Shown here: positions 48,444 through 60,014 of the stretch, one piece after another | Position numbering within the stretch: position 1 is the first letter of the stretch | Layout: each line of letters opens with the position of its first letter | NCBI RefSeq assembly: GCF_000346465.2 | Contig: NC_034011.1 | Span: forward strand, 1,220,765 to 1,284,764 | Direction of reading: 5' to 3' | Source of the DNA: Prunus persica | Lineage: Eukaryota; Streptophyta; Magnoliopsida; Rosales; Rosaceae | DNA length: 64,000 bases | The notes under the pieces: model-generated | What the model saw: only the letters and a program-made list of their open reading frames with translations | The model's database searches: none | Told to the model about the DNA's origin: nothing | Program-made: the position numbers and the translations under genes

Positions 48444-51400
48444 ATGGACATTTTCTCGGCGAGCCCTAGGTCGTTCAAGGTCCACAGGAAATCACATGCG
48501 GCTTTGAGACTCAAATCCTTCATTTCCCGCGAGCTTCGTCAATTTCTCGCTGATTACAGAGACGACGTCCTCGCTGTAATTTTCTCATCCTTTCCAGTTC
48601 AACTTACGCTATAATAGTCCTTTATTTATTTCCATATTCTGAGTATAATTAGCGAAATAAATTGATGTTTCGGGAAAATGTGTGAGCGATTCTCTTTTGT
48701 AGCTCCTCGTTTGGTTGCTGAGAAATTGTAGGAAAATGAATTTACACTTTACGTTGTGTTTGATGCTATTTCTCTCAGTGGGATGGGAAGGAAAACTTCG
48801 TGTTCGTTTGGTTGACTAGAAAATGTAAGCAAAGATATTAACATTTTACGTTACGTTTTGTGATGATTTTGTTGTCGGGTGAAATGAGAATGAAAACGTC
48901 GCGTGCTTAATAATTAAATTAAGGTATTTGAAGTTGTGCTTCAGAGTTACACAGACGTGTATGTAGATGTTATGAATGTTTAATCTTAGATAGAGCAAGC
49001 AAGAGGCTAGGGCTTACTTAATTTCTTCTATATTCAAAAGAAGTTGAGTGGACAACAAGAAATCATGTCCTAAGAGTTAAAATAATTGCAATCACTTGAT
49101 AAAAATGTGATAGTGACTGGGATACACGGGCGGAACTACCACAAGGGCTACAGTCCCCAGTAAGGTTTTGGGGGTAAAAAAATATTAAACCTATATATCT
49201 GCTTTCTATCCCACCTGTTAAAAAATTCCTGGTTCTGCCCTTGCTGGCATAATTGTCTTTCTTTTTTTGTTTTTGGAGGAATTCAGGTTGTGGCAGTATG
49301 AGTGAATAATTTAAGTTGCCTGATTCAATTTTTCAATGGTAGCTCTCCATTAGATGATTATATATTCAAATCCACACACTGAAAAGAAAAATGTTTGTTC
49401 TCAATGATACTGCAAATTGATTTATGAGAAGTAAAAAAATGGAATTGGGATTGCTACTCCAACAATGAATAGTGGTCAATTTCTGTAATCATTGCCAAAG
49501 TGTTCTTTATCTGTTTCTTCTTATTTTTAAACTTGAGTTGAAATTTTGTGATGAAGCACAAATGCGTGATTATTCACTCTTCTCATTAACAAGCTTTTAT
49601 TGAGGGATTACATTACTTCTTGAAATTTCACTGAGAGTAATGTGTTCATCACTTCAGGAGTATATTACAGTGCTGATTTGTAATGGAAAGCATCAATATC
49701 AGGCAAAAGAGGATTTAGAGGCATTTCTTGGCAACAGGACTGTAGAATTTGTATCCTGGTACCCTGAATATGAAACTCTCTTGATTAGCTGTAACTTTCT
49801 TCTTTATCGCACTCACCCAATTTTAAAAGTGAATGATAATTCCCTCACAAAAATTGGGTAAAATAATTTAAGTGCTTTGCATTTTGTTTTCATTAATAAG
49901 GTCATTTATCCGTCTCGTCTTATTTCTAAGCACACAAGAATGGCTCAAAATAACTTTCAACTCGTCTGCCTATGTAGGTTATGGAATCTTATCTTGAAAA
50001 AGCCTGGTCAATCTTCTACAGACTCTGGCTTTTTGTATCTAGATGAAATTGCTGCCGTTAGTCCCCAAGACAGTGATAAATGCAAGGGTGCAAGCACTGA
50101 CAGATGTGAAGATTTCCAGAGTTATTCTACTGGACATGATGAGCTTGTGGTAATATCAGTTATACGAATTTATTTTTTTATGTATGATAGATTTTTAGGA
50201 GGAGTTGTAACGTAGTTTCCCATGGCAGATGAAAGACAACATGACCTACCAAGTGTCAACTTGTGATCCTATTTCTTCTGAGGATGTGAAACTTGCTGAA
50301 GGTTCTCAACACTGTCCCTCTTTTTCTGCCCCTTTGAGTGAGGTGAATACCAAGAAAGGATTGTCACGGACATGCAGCAATGGAATTCTGAGAAGAACTA
50401 TTGCAACTGAAAATATAAACCGTGAGGTAGATCGAAGAACTCAGTGTATAAATGATATTAACCAGGTTGGCTGATTACACTGTTTAATGGCGCTCTTAGT
50501 GATTATACACAAAGTTTCCTTTTTGTAAGTTCAGAATTTGCTTATTGTAGAGCAGATTCTCAATCAAGAATCAAGAGGGTTGCCTAAGGAGCTTTTACCT
50601 TTACCAAAAAGAGAGGCAGTGCCTGAAAATGCACGATTTTTAATGTCAGGTAGCACATTAGATTACCTATATACGTATTCAAGCTATTAGAAATACACAA
50701 TTATGTGGGTGTGTATGTATCTGTGGAACTGATCTTGTTAATTGCCTGTTTATAGAAAATGTATAAGCTTCCTTTGCTTATGGCCCAATAATGATGAACA
50801 CTTTGATGCTTTCTTCATGCAGGACGTCCTTGTCTTAAACAGATTTGTGCCAATAACAATTTAGGAAGTAGTCTGTCACCAGGTACAGGATCCCTGCGTA
50901 GTGAAAAACCTCGGGGTAGTGTTTGGGATAGATTGGGAAAGCCATGTGAGGACATATCTCTAGGGCACACGAGTGTTGATTTTTATGGTGTTGGCCATAA
51001 GAAGCAAGATGGGAAAGTCCATAACCAGCAAGCACTAACACCTCCAAAGAGGAATCCAGAAGCTTCTGCTCTTGGTCAGAGGTCTTATGGTTACCCTGTG
51101 GAGGCAGAGAAAGTGGAGCATGTTGGTAGTGCGGTGGGTAAACCTCATACTGCAAATAATATTGGGCGGAAGAGGCTCTTTGGTGAACTCAGTACAGACC
51201 CTGGTACTAGTTCAGTTTCTTTGCTGCATGAGAGAAACATGTATCCTCAATGCAAAAATATCTCACAGGATTTCAAAAAATCGAACTTAACCAAAAATGG
51301 TCTGAAGACTATTCAAAGCCAGGTATCAGTATGTTCTTTTCCTCATAGATCATAGTTGATATAAGATAAATTTACTGCGAATCTGAAGCCTGTGCTATCT

Positions 51401-54400
51401 GTGAGGATTTAATTGTGTGATAGATTGAATTTTGAGAACCAACTTTTTTTCCTCCTTGACTGAATTGGTAAGAGACTTGTTTTGAATATCTTTGCCCCCA
51501 GGAAGTGCTTGATGTGAAACAAAGATTGCATCAAATTGAAATGGAAATGTCAAAGCTTCATTCAAAGCAGCTAGCGATGGAGAAGAAAGATGGAAAAATG
51601 ATTCATTTGTTGAATTCTGGTAAAGCCTCTGTGTAACTTGGATCAATTTGCTAAAATATGAAGCTCATTTCTACATATAAATGCTTTCTGTTTTGTTCAG
51701 AACTACAATACATGTGTGTGCGTGGGAAAGTAGGGGGACCAGGTGGTTTTGGGTGGATGTGTGATAGAATGAAACTCTAGTGATGGTGTTTACAAGCTCA
51801 AGACCCGGGAAAAGAAAAAAGCTTGTGATCTCTGTATGGGCCAGTGTTCTTCTGTTTCTTTGATTCTTCTTGTCTTGTTAGCTATGTAAGCTATATTTTA
51901 AATTTTTTGTTCATAAACAGTTTATATAAGAGGCAAATGTTTTTTTTATTTTGTTTTTGTGCTTGTGTGTGTGTGTGTGTTGTCAAAGAGGCAAATGTAT
52001 TCTGATGGTAGCAGGATAGTTTAATGTATGTCTGGAACTTCTTCAATTATCTATGCATAGGATGAAAGCATAACACAATGACGTGAGGATTATTCACATA
52101 AGGTCCTAATCTAATTTTGTGCATTGTTATGGATTTTTCAAAAAATTTAAGCAAATTAAAATTTTCTCAGAAACACAAACATGTTATGAAGAATATTTAA
52201 CCATTATCCAGACTTGCAATTAGGTCTTTAGGGTTTCTTCTGTTCTTCCTCATTAAAATGCATATTTTTCTTCTCTTGACTGATAATCATTTCATTGATC
52301 TAGCTTTACTAACTGGCAATCATTGTTGTCCCCAGAAGCCTGAACTTTTCAGGAATCTAATGCATTTGTGCATTTTCAGGTATATTAAAGTATTCAGAGA
52401 ATAACATTGAGGTTGACGCAAGAACTGTATTAGTAACAAATGTAAGCTATTTGTGTATGTTGCTCCTTTTTTTTTTTTTTTTTTCCTTTCTCTTTTTTGG
52501 TTGGTAAATACACACACCTAAGCACCCCCAAGATAATCAACATTGGTTTTCTCACTAAATTGTTTGTTCCTTATCTATTAGTACTTTTTTTCTTATTATA
52601 AATATAAATTCTTCTCCACAACTGTCATTTGTTTTTGTTAACAAAGCTTACTGATGGACTTTCTATGATGACTGTCATGTACCTTGGACATGGAATCATA
52701 TGATAATTTAGAAACTAAGTCTAAAAACGTGACATTCCATATGGGGATTTACAGTACCAATCGTCATTGAAGGGTTTTTATATTTCTATGTTGTTTGGAG
52801 GTTTAAATTATTTGAGTTATTTGCTTCAATCTTCGTTTTAAGTTGAAATACTCTGTGAACCTTAGAAGATGGCCGTAGAGTATGTGGAGGCCTTGACTTT
52901 AATTGGGAGAAACATTAAAGCTCACAGTAGTGTGTTGAGAAGAGCCTGACTGTATTGCCAACATAAAATAATTAAAGGACGGTTGGTTGGATTGTAATTC
53001 TAAGTAAAGCAGTTGATAGTAAAAGATGGAAACCAGAGGGGTGTGCCAATTCATGCCTGTTATCCTCGCTTTGAGTTCACTTCTTAGTTAATCTAACCAG
53101 AAAGCAGGGTTTGTAGAACACTTTTGTTTAAATAAAGTGAAAGGTATTTGTGATTAATTTCCATGGAGATATTGCTATTATTCCTTCTGATTTATTTAAT
53201 GTGTTTCAAATTCTGCATTTGTTGTTCAGAATATCTCATAAGTATACCATGTACTATTTGAAAAAAAAACAAACAAAAAAACAGGTACATTTTTCAGCAA
53301 CTAAAGAAGCTTTGTCATTGTTCTTTGCCAACTGTGGAGGGGTTGTCAATGTGGTGATGCTGACAGACATAGTAACTGCTAAACGACAAGGGTAACACTT
53401 ATTTAGTCATCTATTCCATATCTGAGAAGTACCCAAAGTCTATTTGTATGATTTGTCTTTGGTTTGGGACAGTTTTATGACAATTCTATTATCAGGACTG
53501 CTTATGTTACCTTTGCTAGCAAGGAATCTGTTGACAAAGCCGTGGCATTGAGTGGGACAACATTTTATTCAAGAACTGTGAAGGTGAGGAGTTCCTTATA
53601 TGTCTCAAAGTTTCAATTAGGTTATTGATGTGGTAAATTACAAGAAAAAGGTGGGAAACCTAAAAATAAACAAAAAATAAAACAGAACGAAATAAATAAA
53701 TAAATAAGACGAGGGTAGGCCTTATGGAGATTAACTTGGTTGAGAGTAGTAAATCTGCCACTCAATTGTTCTAACTTTGTCCATGTTCGCAGTGGATAAA
53801 TGTTAAAAATGCTATACAATTGCTATTAACTGGTTTCAAGAGAACCAAGTTGGGATAAAAATAATAAACTGAATAGGCTGATAATATTAAGCTTCTCTTG
53901 GGTTGTAGATGACAACAGAGTTTCTATTTCTGATCAAGGAAAGATTTTATTTTTTATCTTTTAAAGAGAATGGAATAGATAGAATTCCCCTTTTCTTTGA
54001 CAAGTTCTTTTATACACGTGTGTATCCCTCATGTTTCTCTCTCTCTCTCTGTCTCTCTCTCTTCTATTAAAATTTTCCAATTAAAGGGCACAAGATGGGT
54101 ACAGATTCTGTTAGTCACAAGGATCTTAGGTTGTAAATTTGAGAATCACCTTTGGAGAACTGACAATAATATTCAAAGAACTAACTTTTCACCTTTATAC
54201 TTATTGTATAGGTGCTGAGGAAGGCAGAAGCAGCTTCTGCAGCAACAGCCCCAGCCCAGGTTTCTGCGAAGACTTTCGACACACATGTACCACATGGTAA
54301 CAGAAAGGTCATCCCCAACAAACCACGGTATCTGAGATCTAGTCTACAATGGCGGAGAGAGCCCAGCATTGATCCAACAGAAGCAGAACCACCATCAGCT

Positions 54401-54481
54401 CCAGCTAGTGTTGAAGGAGTTTCCTCATCTGCCCCAAAACATCTTTCTGATACAGAGCGCACTGCAACTCTAAGCACATAA
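48444..54481 (+). CDS. RNA-binding protein with PWI-like N-terminus and C-terminal RRM
   Basis: Probable nuclear poly(A)-RNA or mRNA-processing factor. Eleven exons: 48444-48575, 49658-49758, 49978-50149, 50229-50465, 50556-50649, 50823-51322, 51502-51619, 52380-52441, 53285-53391, 53496-53583 and 54212-54481 (1881 nt, 626 aa), all GT-AG with phase kept. Residues about 10-90 (SHAALRLKSFISRELRQFL, then EDLEAFLGNRTVEFVSWLW) resemble the PWI-like fold at the N-terminus of Nab2/ZC3H14. The middle is low complexity, with a short coiled coil at about 413-445. The RRM (about 465-543) has RNP2-like TVLVTNVHFSAT and RNP1-like GTAYVTFAS; the preceding IEVDAR resembles PABPN1-type RRMs. A C-terminal R/P/S-rich tail follows (PRYLRSSLQWRRE). 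No CCCH fingers are seen. Exon 5 may start 3 nt earlier (tandem acceptor). A broken copy of exon 6 lies at 60.0 kb. Confidence 0.88.
49128..49240. mobile_element. Candidate MITE in intron 1 of the RRM gene
   Basis: GGGCGGAACTACCA at the left and CCTGGTTCTGCCC at the right are imperfect terminal inverted repeats enclosing 113 bp. No coding potential and no clear target duplication. Assignment to a transposon superfamily is not possible from this. Confidence 0.4.
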
Positions 54482-55810
54482 TTTCCAGAATGTCATCATT
54501 GGGATGACATACAGCTCACTCAACTAGATCATAACTAGATCATACTAAATATCCGCTAGTTAGGGGAGCAGATTAGGTTGATCTATAAAATCTACTTCTA
54601 AACTTTTGAAGGCTGTTTTCTATTTCGTTTTTGTTTTTTTAGGAAATCTCAGCATGCCTTTTCTTTCACGCACACCATCTCTGATCTACTACTTCCTCTT
54701 TAGGATGGATGTAGAGGGTGTGCACAGCAGCACAGCATGAAAGTGTACTGCGTTCATTTGTAAAAATGATTCAACCGCATACTTTGTTCAGTAATTACTC
54801 GGAAGGTATATAAAGTTACGGATTATCAGATAATTTGAATGAGAATGTGGTGTCTTGATTTTTGTCCATCAGATTGACAGAATTTTAACTGTAATGACAG
54901 GTTTTCATAATACTTTGGAATTATTGGGTTGAAGTGAATTGAGGATTTCAACTCCAAAAGGTACCCTGCAAACATAGATAAAAATCATTTTTCTAAGTTT
55001 GAATCAGAGGGTTCTATAAGGTTAAAGACTGGTCTTTCTCTTTAGCCTCTACAATCACTGTTAAGCTTGCTGACGGAATATGTTTGGTTAAGGAGAAGCT
55101 TATTAGCCAAGAACATCAAATTATGTATATAAAAAAATGGGGCTTTACTATAAAAGGACAAATATGGTGGCACAAAGACAAAATGGTACAACACCTCCAA
55201 ATAAGAATAAGTCGGTTCAGTTATTATGACCATGTCGTTCTCTGACAATGACATTGACTACGACTACAGGTGCATTTTTTTATTGGTCTGTTATGGAGTT
55301 TTTTACTCCCTTTTGTGCTCTTGACATAAAAAGAAGAAATTGGAGGAAAAACATGAAATAAAATGAAGCAATGAAACATGGACAGCTTCCCAACAGTGAC
55401 ATCCCATAGGTTATTATTCAAGAGTGACATCTAGAGATGTTATGTTTAAAATGGACCGGAATAACATTTTTTTTCTTCCGCCCCAACTGGAAAGCTTTAA
55501 TTCTTTGTACCCATTATACAATTTAAGGCTTGAAGTGGACTTTTAAATAATTTTCTCTGAAAAAATTAAAAGGAAATCCATAAATAATAATTTAAATAAA
55601 TACATAGTAAGTAATTAGTAAGTGTAAATCTATACAAACTGAATATTACATCAACACAGGGCTAACTAGTTTTGCCCTCAACACTATTTGTACCACATTA
55701 CATACCATATTAGTTCAGGACCCGCTTGTTTAGACGGATCCTGCGTCTATTAGATGTATGATCCTATAATCTAAAAATATGGTCCTTCTAACATTACTCT
55801 TTCAACGAAG
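54482..55810. other. 3' flank of the RRM gene and spacer
   Basis: The first 300-400 bases are the probable 3' UTR. The rest is AT-rich spacer with no supported gene. The frames near 55.04-55.43 kb show no recognisable domain. Confidence 0.5.
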
Positions 55811-57655
55811 TCACATTGCCTTAAGAGTTACACGAAGCTGATTCGTTACGACGTTTTTTAGTTTACCAATAAAACGTATATGTTTGATGCTGGAATACTT
55901 GCCAATCTTGGGCTGAAACAGGGAGCACAACATCTTCTCCAAGCTTTGTGCAGTGTATTTAACATATTTGCTACCACTTGCATCTTGTTCAACCAAAACC
56001 CCACACTTGTGCATGTAGCTCCTATAAACAGGTACAACTGCCTGCACCAAAAGTTGGCATACCTTCTTCCTCAAGCTTTCGTCATATATATGACCCAATT
56101 AGAGTGCTTCTTGTACCTTTCATCAAAAAGCCTCATTGAAAATCAAAATCCTGGTGATCAAAAGGAAATGAAATTAAACCCTTTTGACTTAGAAGAGGCA
56201 GAAGCTTTCCCCACCTCTCTCTCAAGTAGAGAGCTGCACAATAGTCCTTGTATTTCTCATGAGCTTCTAACCAAGAATTTCCCATGATATCCCCAAGCTG
56301 TGTGCCTTTCATTTGGTCGAAATGACAGTGATTGTTCATCATGAAAAGGTAGAGGGAGATGTCCTCATTGGCCTTGGGCCATGCATCCAAATTTAGCCCA
56401 ACTTCCTTCATGGTACTATAAATCTGATGGGAAAGGACATCATCATCACCATCATCACACACATCTTGTTTCCAGCTTTGATGGATCTGCAAGATCTAGA
56501 TCAAGCTTGGACTATAATCATCTCCTAGCAGTTTATTATAGTAATTAGTTATAAAGCTTACTAGCCTGTGAACGCTACCATCCGAAGGAGGAGAAAATCG
56601 CCTTTGCAACTCCACTTGGCCATTCAAAAAAGAAATCAGGATTATGCTATTCAAAGCGTACAGCCGCGCGGCGCTACTTATAAAACATTCTATTTATGGA
56701 GTACAGCCGAGCGGCTATACGCTTGAAACAAAAAAGTGCAGCCTTGCGGCTATAATCTTATAATATCCTTTTTACTATTTGCTTTTTTATTAATTACATA
56801 ATATCTTAGCCTTATTTAATTAATTTCATATGTGATTATTTTTTACTGAATAATTAAATTCATACATTATATTATTATTACTTAATAAATGGATATTATT
56901 ATTTTTCATTTTTTTATTTAATCAAATATTTAAATAAAAATTATTCAATAAGTAAATAGTAATTAAAACATAACTTCTAAATAAAGTAATTAAAAAAGAG
57001 AAATCAGGATTTTGCTATTGAAAGGGTGTAGCTGCGCGGCGCGTATAGCCCATTGGTCAATGCAGGAGTCAATGCGACCCATCAACAAACTCTGTGCTCT
57101 CTATCTCAAGGTAGTCCAGATCAAGAGCCTGCAAGCTTCTTCTAGCACTCAAACTCCGAGCTTCAGCATACGTACACGAATATGCACTTTTCAGGCCGAT
57201 CAGCAGCATTCAATCTCTCAACTATGACTTGAAGCTTTTGAATTACTAGCACTTTTGGTTGTAGTAGCACTGTTCTCCATTAATAAAATTATGAATTCAG
57301 CTTCAAGTTCGTTGAATGCATAGTTGAGAAGCCCTCCATCACGACGATGACAACCCTCGATAAGCAGGAAGATCAGAACATGATGCAAAAGAGAGTGACT
57401 TCTCAATCTCCCGAACGACATCAGCAGCAGGGCCAATGGCACCATTGATTTGGTCCTTAATTGCAGAATATCCACACTTTTGCGTGGTGATGGCCCTCAT
57501 TGCAGCTTCCAAAGATGGCAATTCTGCTTCATGCCTTCCAACTTAGACCCAGTTTCATCAATAGCTGAAGAAAGAGCTGTAGATTTCTCTAGGCTAGCCT
57601 TACAATTGCTGGGTAGCTTCGAGTTTCTCCAAATTTTGTTTGAACATCATTAATA
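55811..57655 (-). pseudogene. EXO70 exocyst subunit pseudogene
   Basis: Fragments of a plant EXO70 (exocyst tethering subunit) lie in the correct order on the minus strand. The N-terminal part (57655-57046) shows SLEAAMRAITTQKCGYSAIK, DQINGAIGPAADV, RDGGLLNYAFNELEAEF and RRSLQALDLDYLEIESTEF in shifting frames. The C-terminal part (56623-55811) shows LVSFITNYYNKLLGDDYSPS, then MNNHCHFDQMKGTQLGDIMG, YKDYCAALYLRERWGKLLPL, and VCQLLVQAVVPVYRSYM with KYTAQSLEKMLCSLFQPK. There is an in-frame stop before ILQIHQSWK, at least three frameshifts between 56133 and 56098, and several more breaks in the 5' part. About 130 codons of the middle are missing, replaced by an AT-rich insert (56624-57045). It cannot encode a working exocyst subunit. 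Confidence 0.88.
56624..57045. mobile_element. AT-rich insert with GC palindromes inside the EXO70 pseudogene
   Basis: About 420 bp of AT-rich DNA that interrupts the EXO70 homology. It is bounded by ~45-bp direct repeats (56633 and 57001) sharing AAATCAGGATT, TGCTATT and GCGCGGCGC, offset by 368 bp. Short GC-rich palindromes recur, e.g. GTACAGCCGAGCGGCTATAC at 56701-56720. Direct repeats at both ends suggest a small LTR-like or duplicated insertion; the class is not recognised. Confidence 0.5.
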
Positions 57656-57717
57656 CTCTTTTAGGAGGGTGAAGGTTATGAAAAGTTTATTTGTTGATTT
57701 TTTTTTTTGGGGTTTCT

Positions 57718-57996
57718 AGAATACGCTGGATTTTGCAGACCTAACATTGGATGAATATGATCTTGAAACATGTGGGGACTGTTTTGATTTGCCTGTGGAG
57801 TTTTACGAACACAAGTATCTGGATTCTTTAACTCAACCTATCTTGGTAGGTTTGGTGTTCTTAAGGACTTACCCTTGGTCCTCAGTGATTTTCCAGTTTC
57901 TGCTCTTCCAAGACTACTAAGGGAATGCAAGTTCTTGGAAAGCCTAACTCTAAAGCGTTGCTCCAAAGCAAGTTTCGGTTTGATTTACTAACTTGT
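57718..57996 (+). pseudogene. F-box/LRR protein fragment, left arm of a hairpin
   Basis: The plus strand encodes LRR-type text of plant F-box/LRR (FBD-like) proteins: LDFADLTLDEYDLETCGDCF, then after a deletion and frameshift RFGVLKDLPLVLSDFPVSAL and ECKFLESLTLKRC, ending in a stop. There is no F-box and no FBD domain nearby, so it is a partial relic. Bases 57810-57974 pair with the reverse-oriented copy at 57989-58175. Confidence 0.65.
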
Positions 57997-58175
57997 GTTG
58001 GAGAATGCTTTAGAGTTAGGCTTTCCAAGAACTTGCATTCACTTAATAGTCTTGGAAGAGCAGAAATTGGAAAATCAATGAGGACCAGCCATAAGTCCTT
58101 AAGAACACCAAACCTACCAAGATCATACGGCTCAACCTTGCAAGCAGGTAGAGTTAAAGATTCCAGATACTTGTG
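57810..58175. repeat. Long inverted repeat (foldback) with ~15-nt loop
   Basis: The left arm (57810-57974) and right arm (57989-58175) are reverse complements at roughly 90% identity. Perfect runs of about 27 bp (around GGTAGGTTTGGTGTTCTTAA) and about 34 bp (around GCAAGTTCTTGGAAAGCC) are present. The right arm has about 22 extra bases (around CTGCTTGCAAGGTTGAGCC). The loop is AT-rich, near TTCGGTTTGATTTA. A transcript in either direction would fold into one long hairpin. Confidence 0.9.
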
Positions 58176-58196
58176 CCTGTAGAATTTAATAAGCGA
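57989..58196 (-). pseudogene. F-box/LRR protein fragment, right arm of a hairpin
   Basis: On the minus strand it encodes an uninterrupted LRR segment: HKYLESLTLPACKVEPYDLG, RFGVLKDLWLVLIDFPISAL, PRLLSECKFLESLTLKH. This is typical of the LRR region of plant F-box/FBD proteins. It is more complete than the left arm, keeping the segment deleted there, but has neither F-box nor FBD domain. It is therefore a fragment, not a gene. Confidence 0.65.
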
Positions 58197-58261
58197 AGTG
58201 GGTTTCTTAAAATTAGTCAAAGTTGTCATTTTGTTGGGGTAAGGGTTTGCTTTTTGCCCTT

Positions 58262-58665
58262 GCCTTATATATTGTCGTGCTCACAGGATTTCTATGTTCT
58301 GCTCATAGGGTTTTCTGTGGTCTACCTTATCTACTGTTGTTCTCACAGGATTTGTGTTCTGCCTTACCTACTGTCGTGCTCACATGGTTTCTATGTTCTG
58401 TTTTATCTATTGCCGTGCTCACAGGGTTTGTGTTCTGCCTTATCTACTGTCATGCTCACATGGTTTCTGTGTTCTGCCTTATCTACTGTTGTGCTCACAT
58501 AGTTTTTGTGTTTTGGCTTATTTACTATTGTGCTCACAGGTTTTTGTTCTACCTTATCTACTGTCGTGCTCACAGGGTTTTTGTATTCTGTCTTATCTAT
58601 TGTCGTACTCACATGGTTTGTGTTCTGCATTATCTACTGCCCTGCTCACAGGGTTTCTGTGTTCT
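58262..58665 (+). repeat. Minisatellite, ~37-41-bp unit, about 10-11 copies
   Basis: Degenerate tandem units of the form CTTATCTACTGTCGTGCTCA followed by CA(T/G)GGTTTCTGTGTTCTGC. Units vary by substitutions and small indels. Because the unit contains few stop codons, overlapping frames of 100-170 codons run through it on the plus strand, each giving a repetitive Cys/Leu/Tyr-rich product. They are treated as artefacts of the repeat. Confidence 0.92.
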
Positions 58666-58739
58666 GCTTTTATGTGTTATTCTATGTGCCCTATTTGTTA
58701 GGGTTTGTCAGTTGTTTCAATTGTAGTTTATGACAAAGC

Positions 58740-59220
58740 CTTCTCTACAGTTGTTCGATTGGTGTTCTATGACTCACTTGTTAAGTTGGGCATGCGAAAT
58801 ATCTTTGCCCCAACTTGAGGGTTTGTGTTGGCGGGTCCTTACTTAGTTAGGATTTGGGTTCCTTACTATATTAGGATTTTGGTTACTTACCCATTTATCT
58901 AGTCCTATTATAATTTAGATTTATTTCTATAATTGTAATTTGTATTCAATTCTTATTTTATTTAGGGTTGTACTTCTTTATAAATACCTTCATATTATAG
59001 AAGAATAAAAATATGAGCATATCTGAATATTTGCCATACTTTATTTGACAAAGCTCTCTCAGGGTCCGGTGACAGTGAAGAGATTAGGCCCTTGCATAAT
59101 GGGTTTCGTTTAGTTTCTAAAGAGATTCTCTCTGTCTCAAGTTTGTGTTTTTCAAACTGTCTACATATGCTTGTTTGCATATTAATCTGCAAAGTTTTCA
59201 GCAACTGTTTGTGCCTTTTA
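58740..59220 (+). mobile_element. Copia-type retrotransposon 3' end and LTR
   Basis: The frame KLGMRNIFAPT then stop resembles the C-terminus of Copia polyproteins. It is followed by a polypurine-like CTTGAGGG and an LTR beginning TGTTGGCGGGTCC at 58826. The LTR carries a TATA-like TATAAATACC near 58979 and AGAAGAATAAAAATATG downstream. The 3' end of the LTR is not fixed, and no other element coding is present, so this is a truncated remnant. Confidence 0.6.
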
Positions 59221-59280
59221 TTTATTTATAGTTTTAGTAAATCCTGTTTGGTTGCTACGTAAATTGAATGTTTTTTTTTG

Positions 59281-59790
59281 GGGGTAACAAAAAGGGCTAA
59301 GCCCAGACAACAACTAAACATAAATCAATCTAGACCTTAAAAGGCCATCCCAGTCTTCTTGGAGAACACCGGTAATACCACCAGGAGGCAAAACAAAGCA
59401 GTGACTACCCATTTCCATCTCATGCCCCATCTTGGCCAGAGAGTCAGCAGCAAAGTTAACCTCCCTGAAAATATGAAAGATGCTGCAGTCCCAGGAACTC
59501 TTCCAACAGATCAGGATAGTGGAAGGAAGAATCAAAGACAGAGCAGCATCTCCATTTCCATATAAACCAGCAACCAGTGGCAAAAATATTGCACCATCTC
59601 AAGTTGAAAAAATTAACAACTGTTTTCAGGTTTAAACGCAACCAACAATTAAAGTCAGTAGATAAGGATACCTTAAGATTTATCTCAAAATTTAAGTATA
59701 CTTGATAGGTTTCTTTCTTCATAAAGATTGCTGATTTTTCAGCAAAGTCAATCAAACGTGTCAAATTCCTTACTTTTGCTTTGATCACAA
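59281..59790 (-). mobile_element. LINE remnant with RNase H-like segment
   Basis: On the minus strand the frame includes IFHIFREVNFAADSLAKMGH, the signature of the RNase H-like domain at the 3' end of plant LINE reverse transcriptases and related domesticated proteins. The reading frame breaks upstream and there is no reverse transcriptase core, so this is a 5'-truncated relic. Confidence 0.65.
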
Positions 59791-60014
59791 ATGTTTAAAA
59801 ATGTTACACAACAAAAACTAAACCACTATCAACAACTAACATTCAATTTATAGCAGCAAGGAGTTGTAACAGAAAATAAAAAAATTATCAGCAACAGTAT
59901 CTTCTGAACACTCTCTGGTTCCTACCAACCATAGGAGCCAATTCACAATCCACGATTGAGACTGCAAATTCAACTTAAAAACTTGAATTGCACCCACAAT
60001 CCATGATTGAGACT

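Noticed and set aside
58173..58733. Several overlapping reading frames of 75-167 codons on the plus strand
   Set aside because: All run through the same minisatellite. Their products are repeats of the same few residues, and the openness comes from the lack of stops in the repeat unit.
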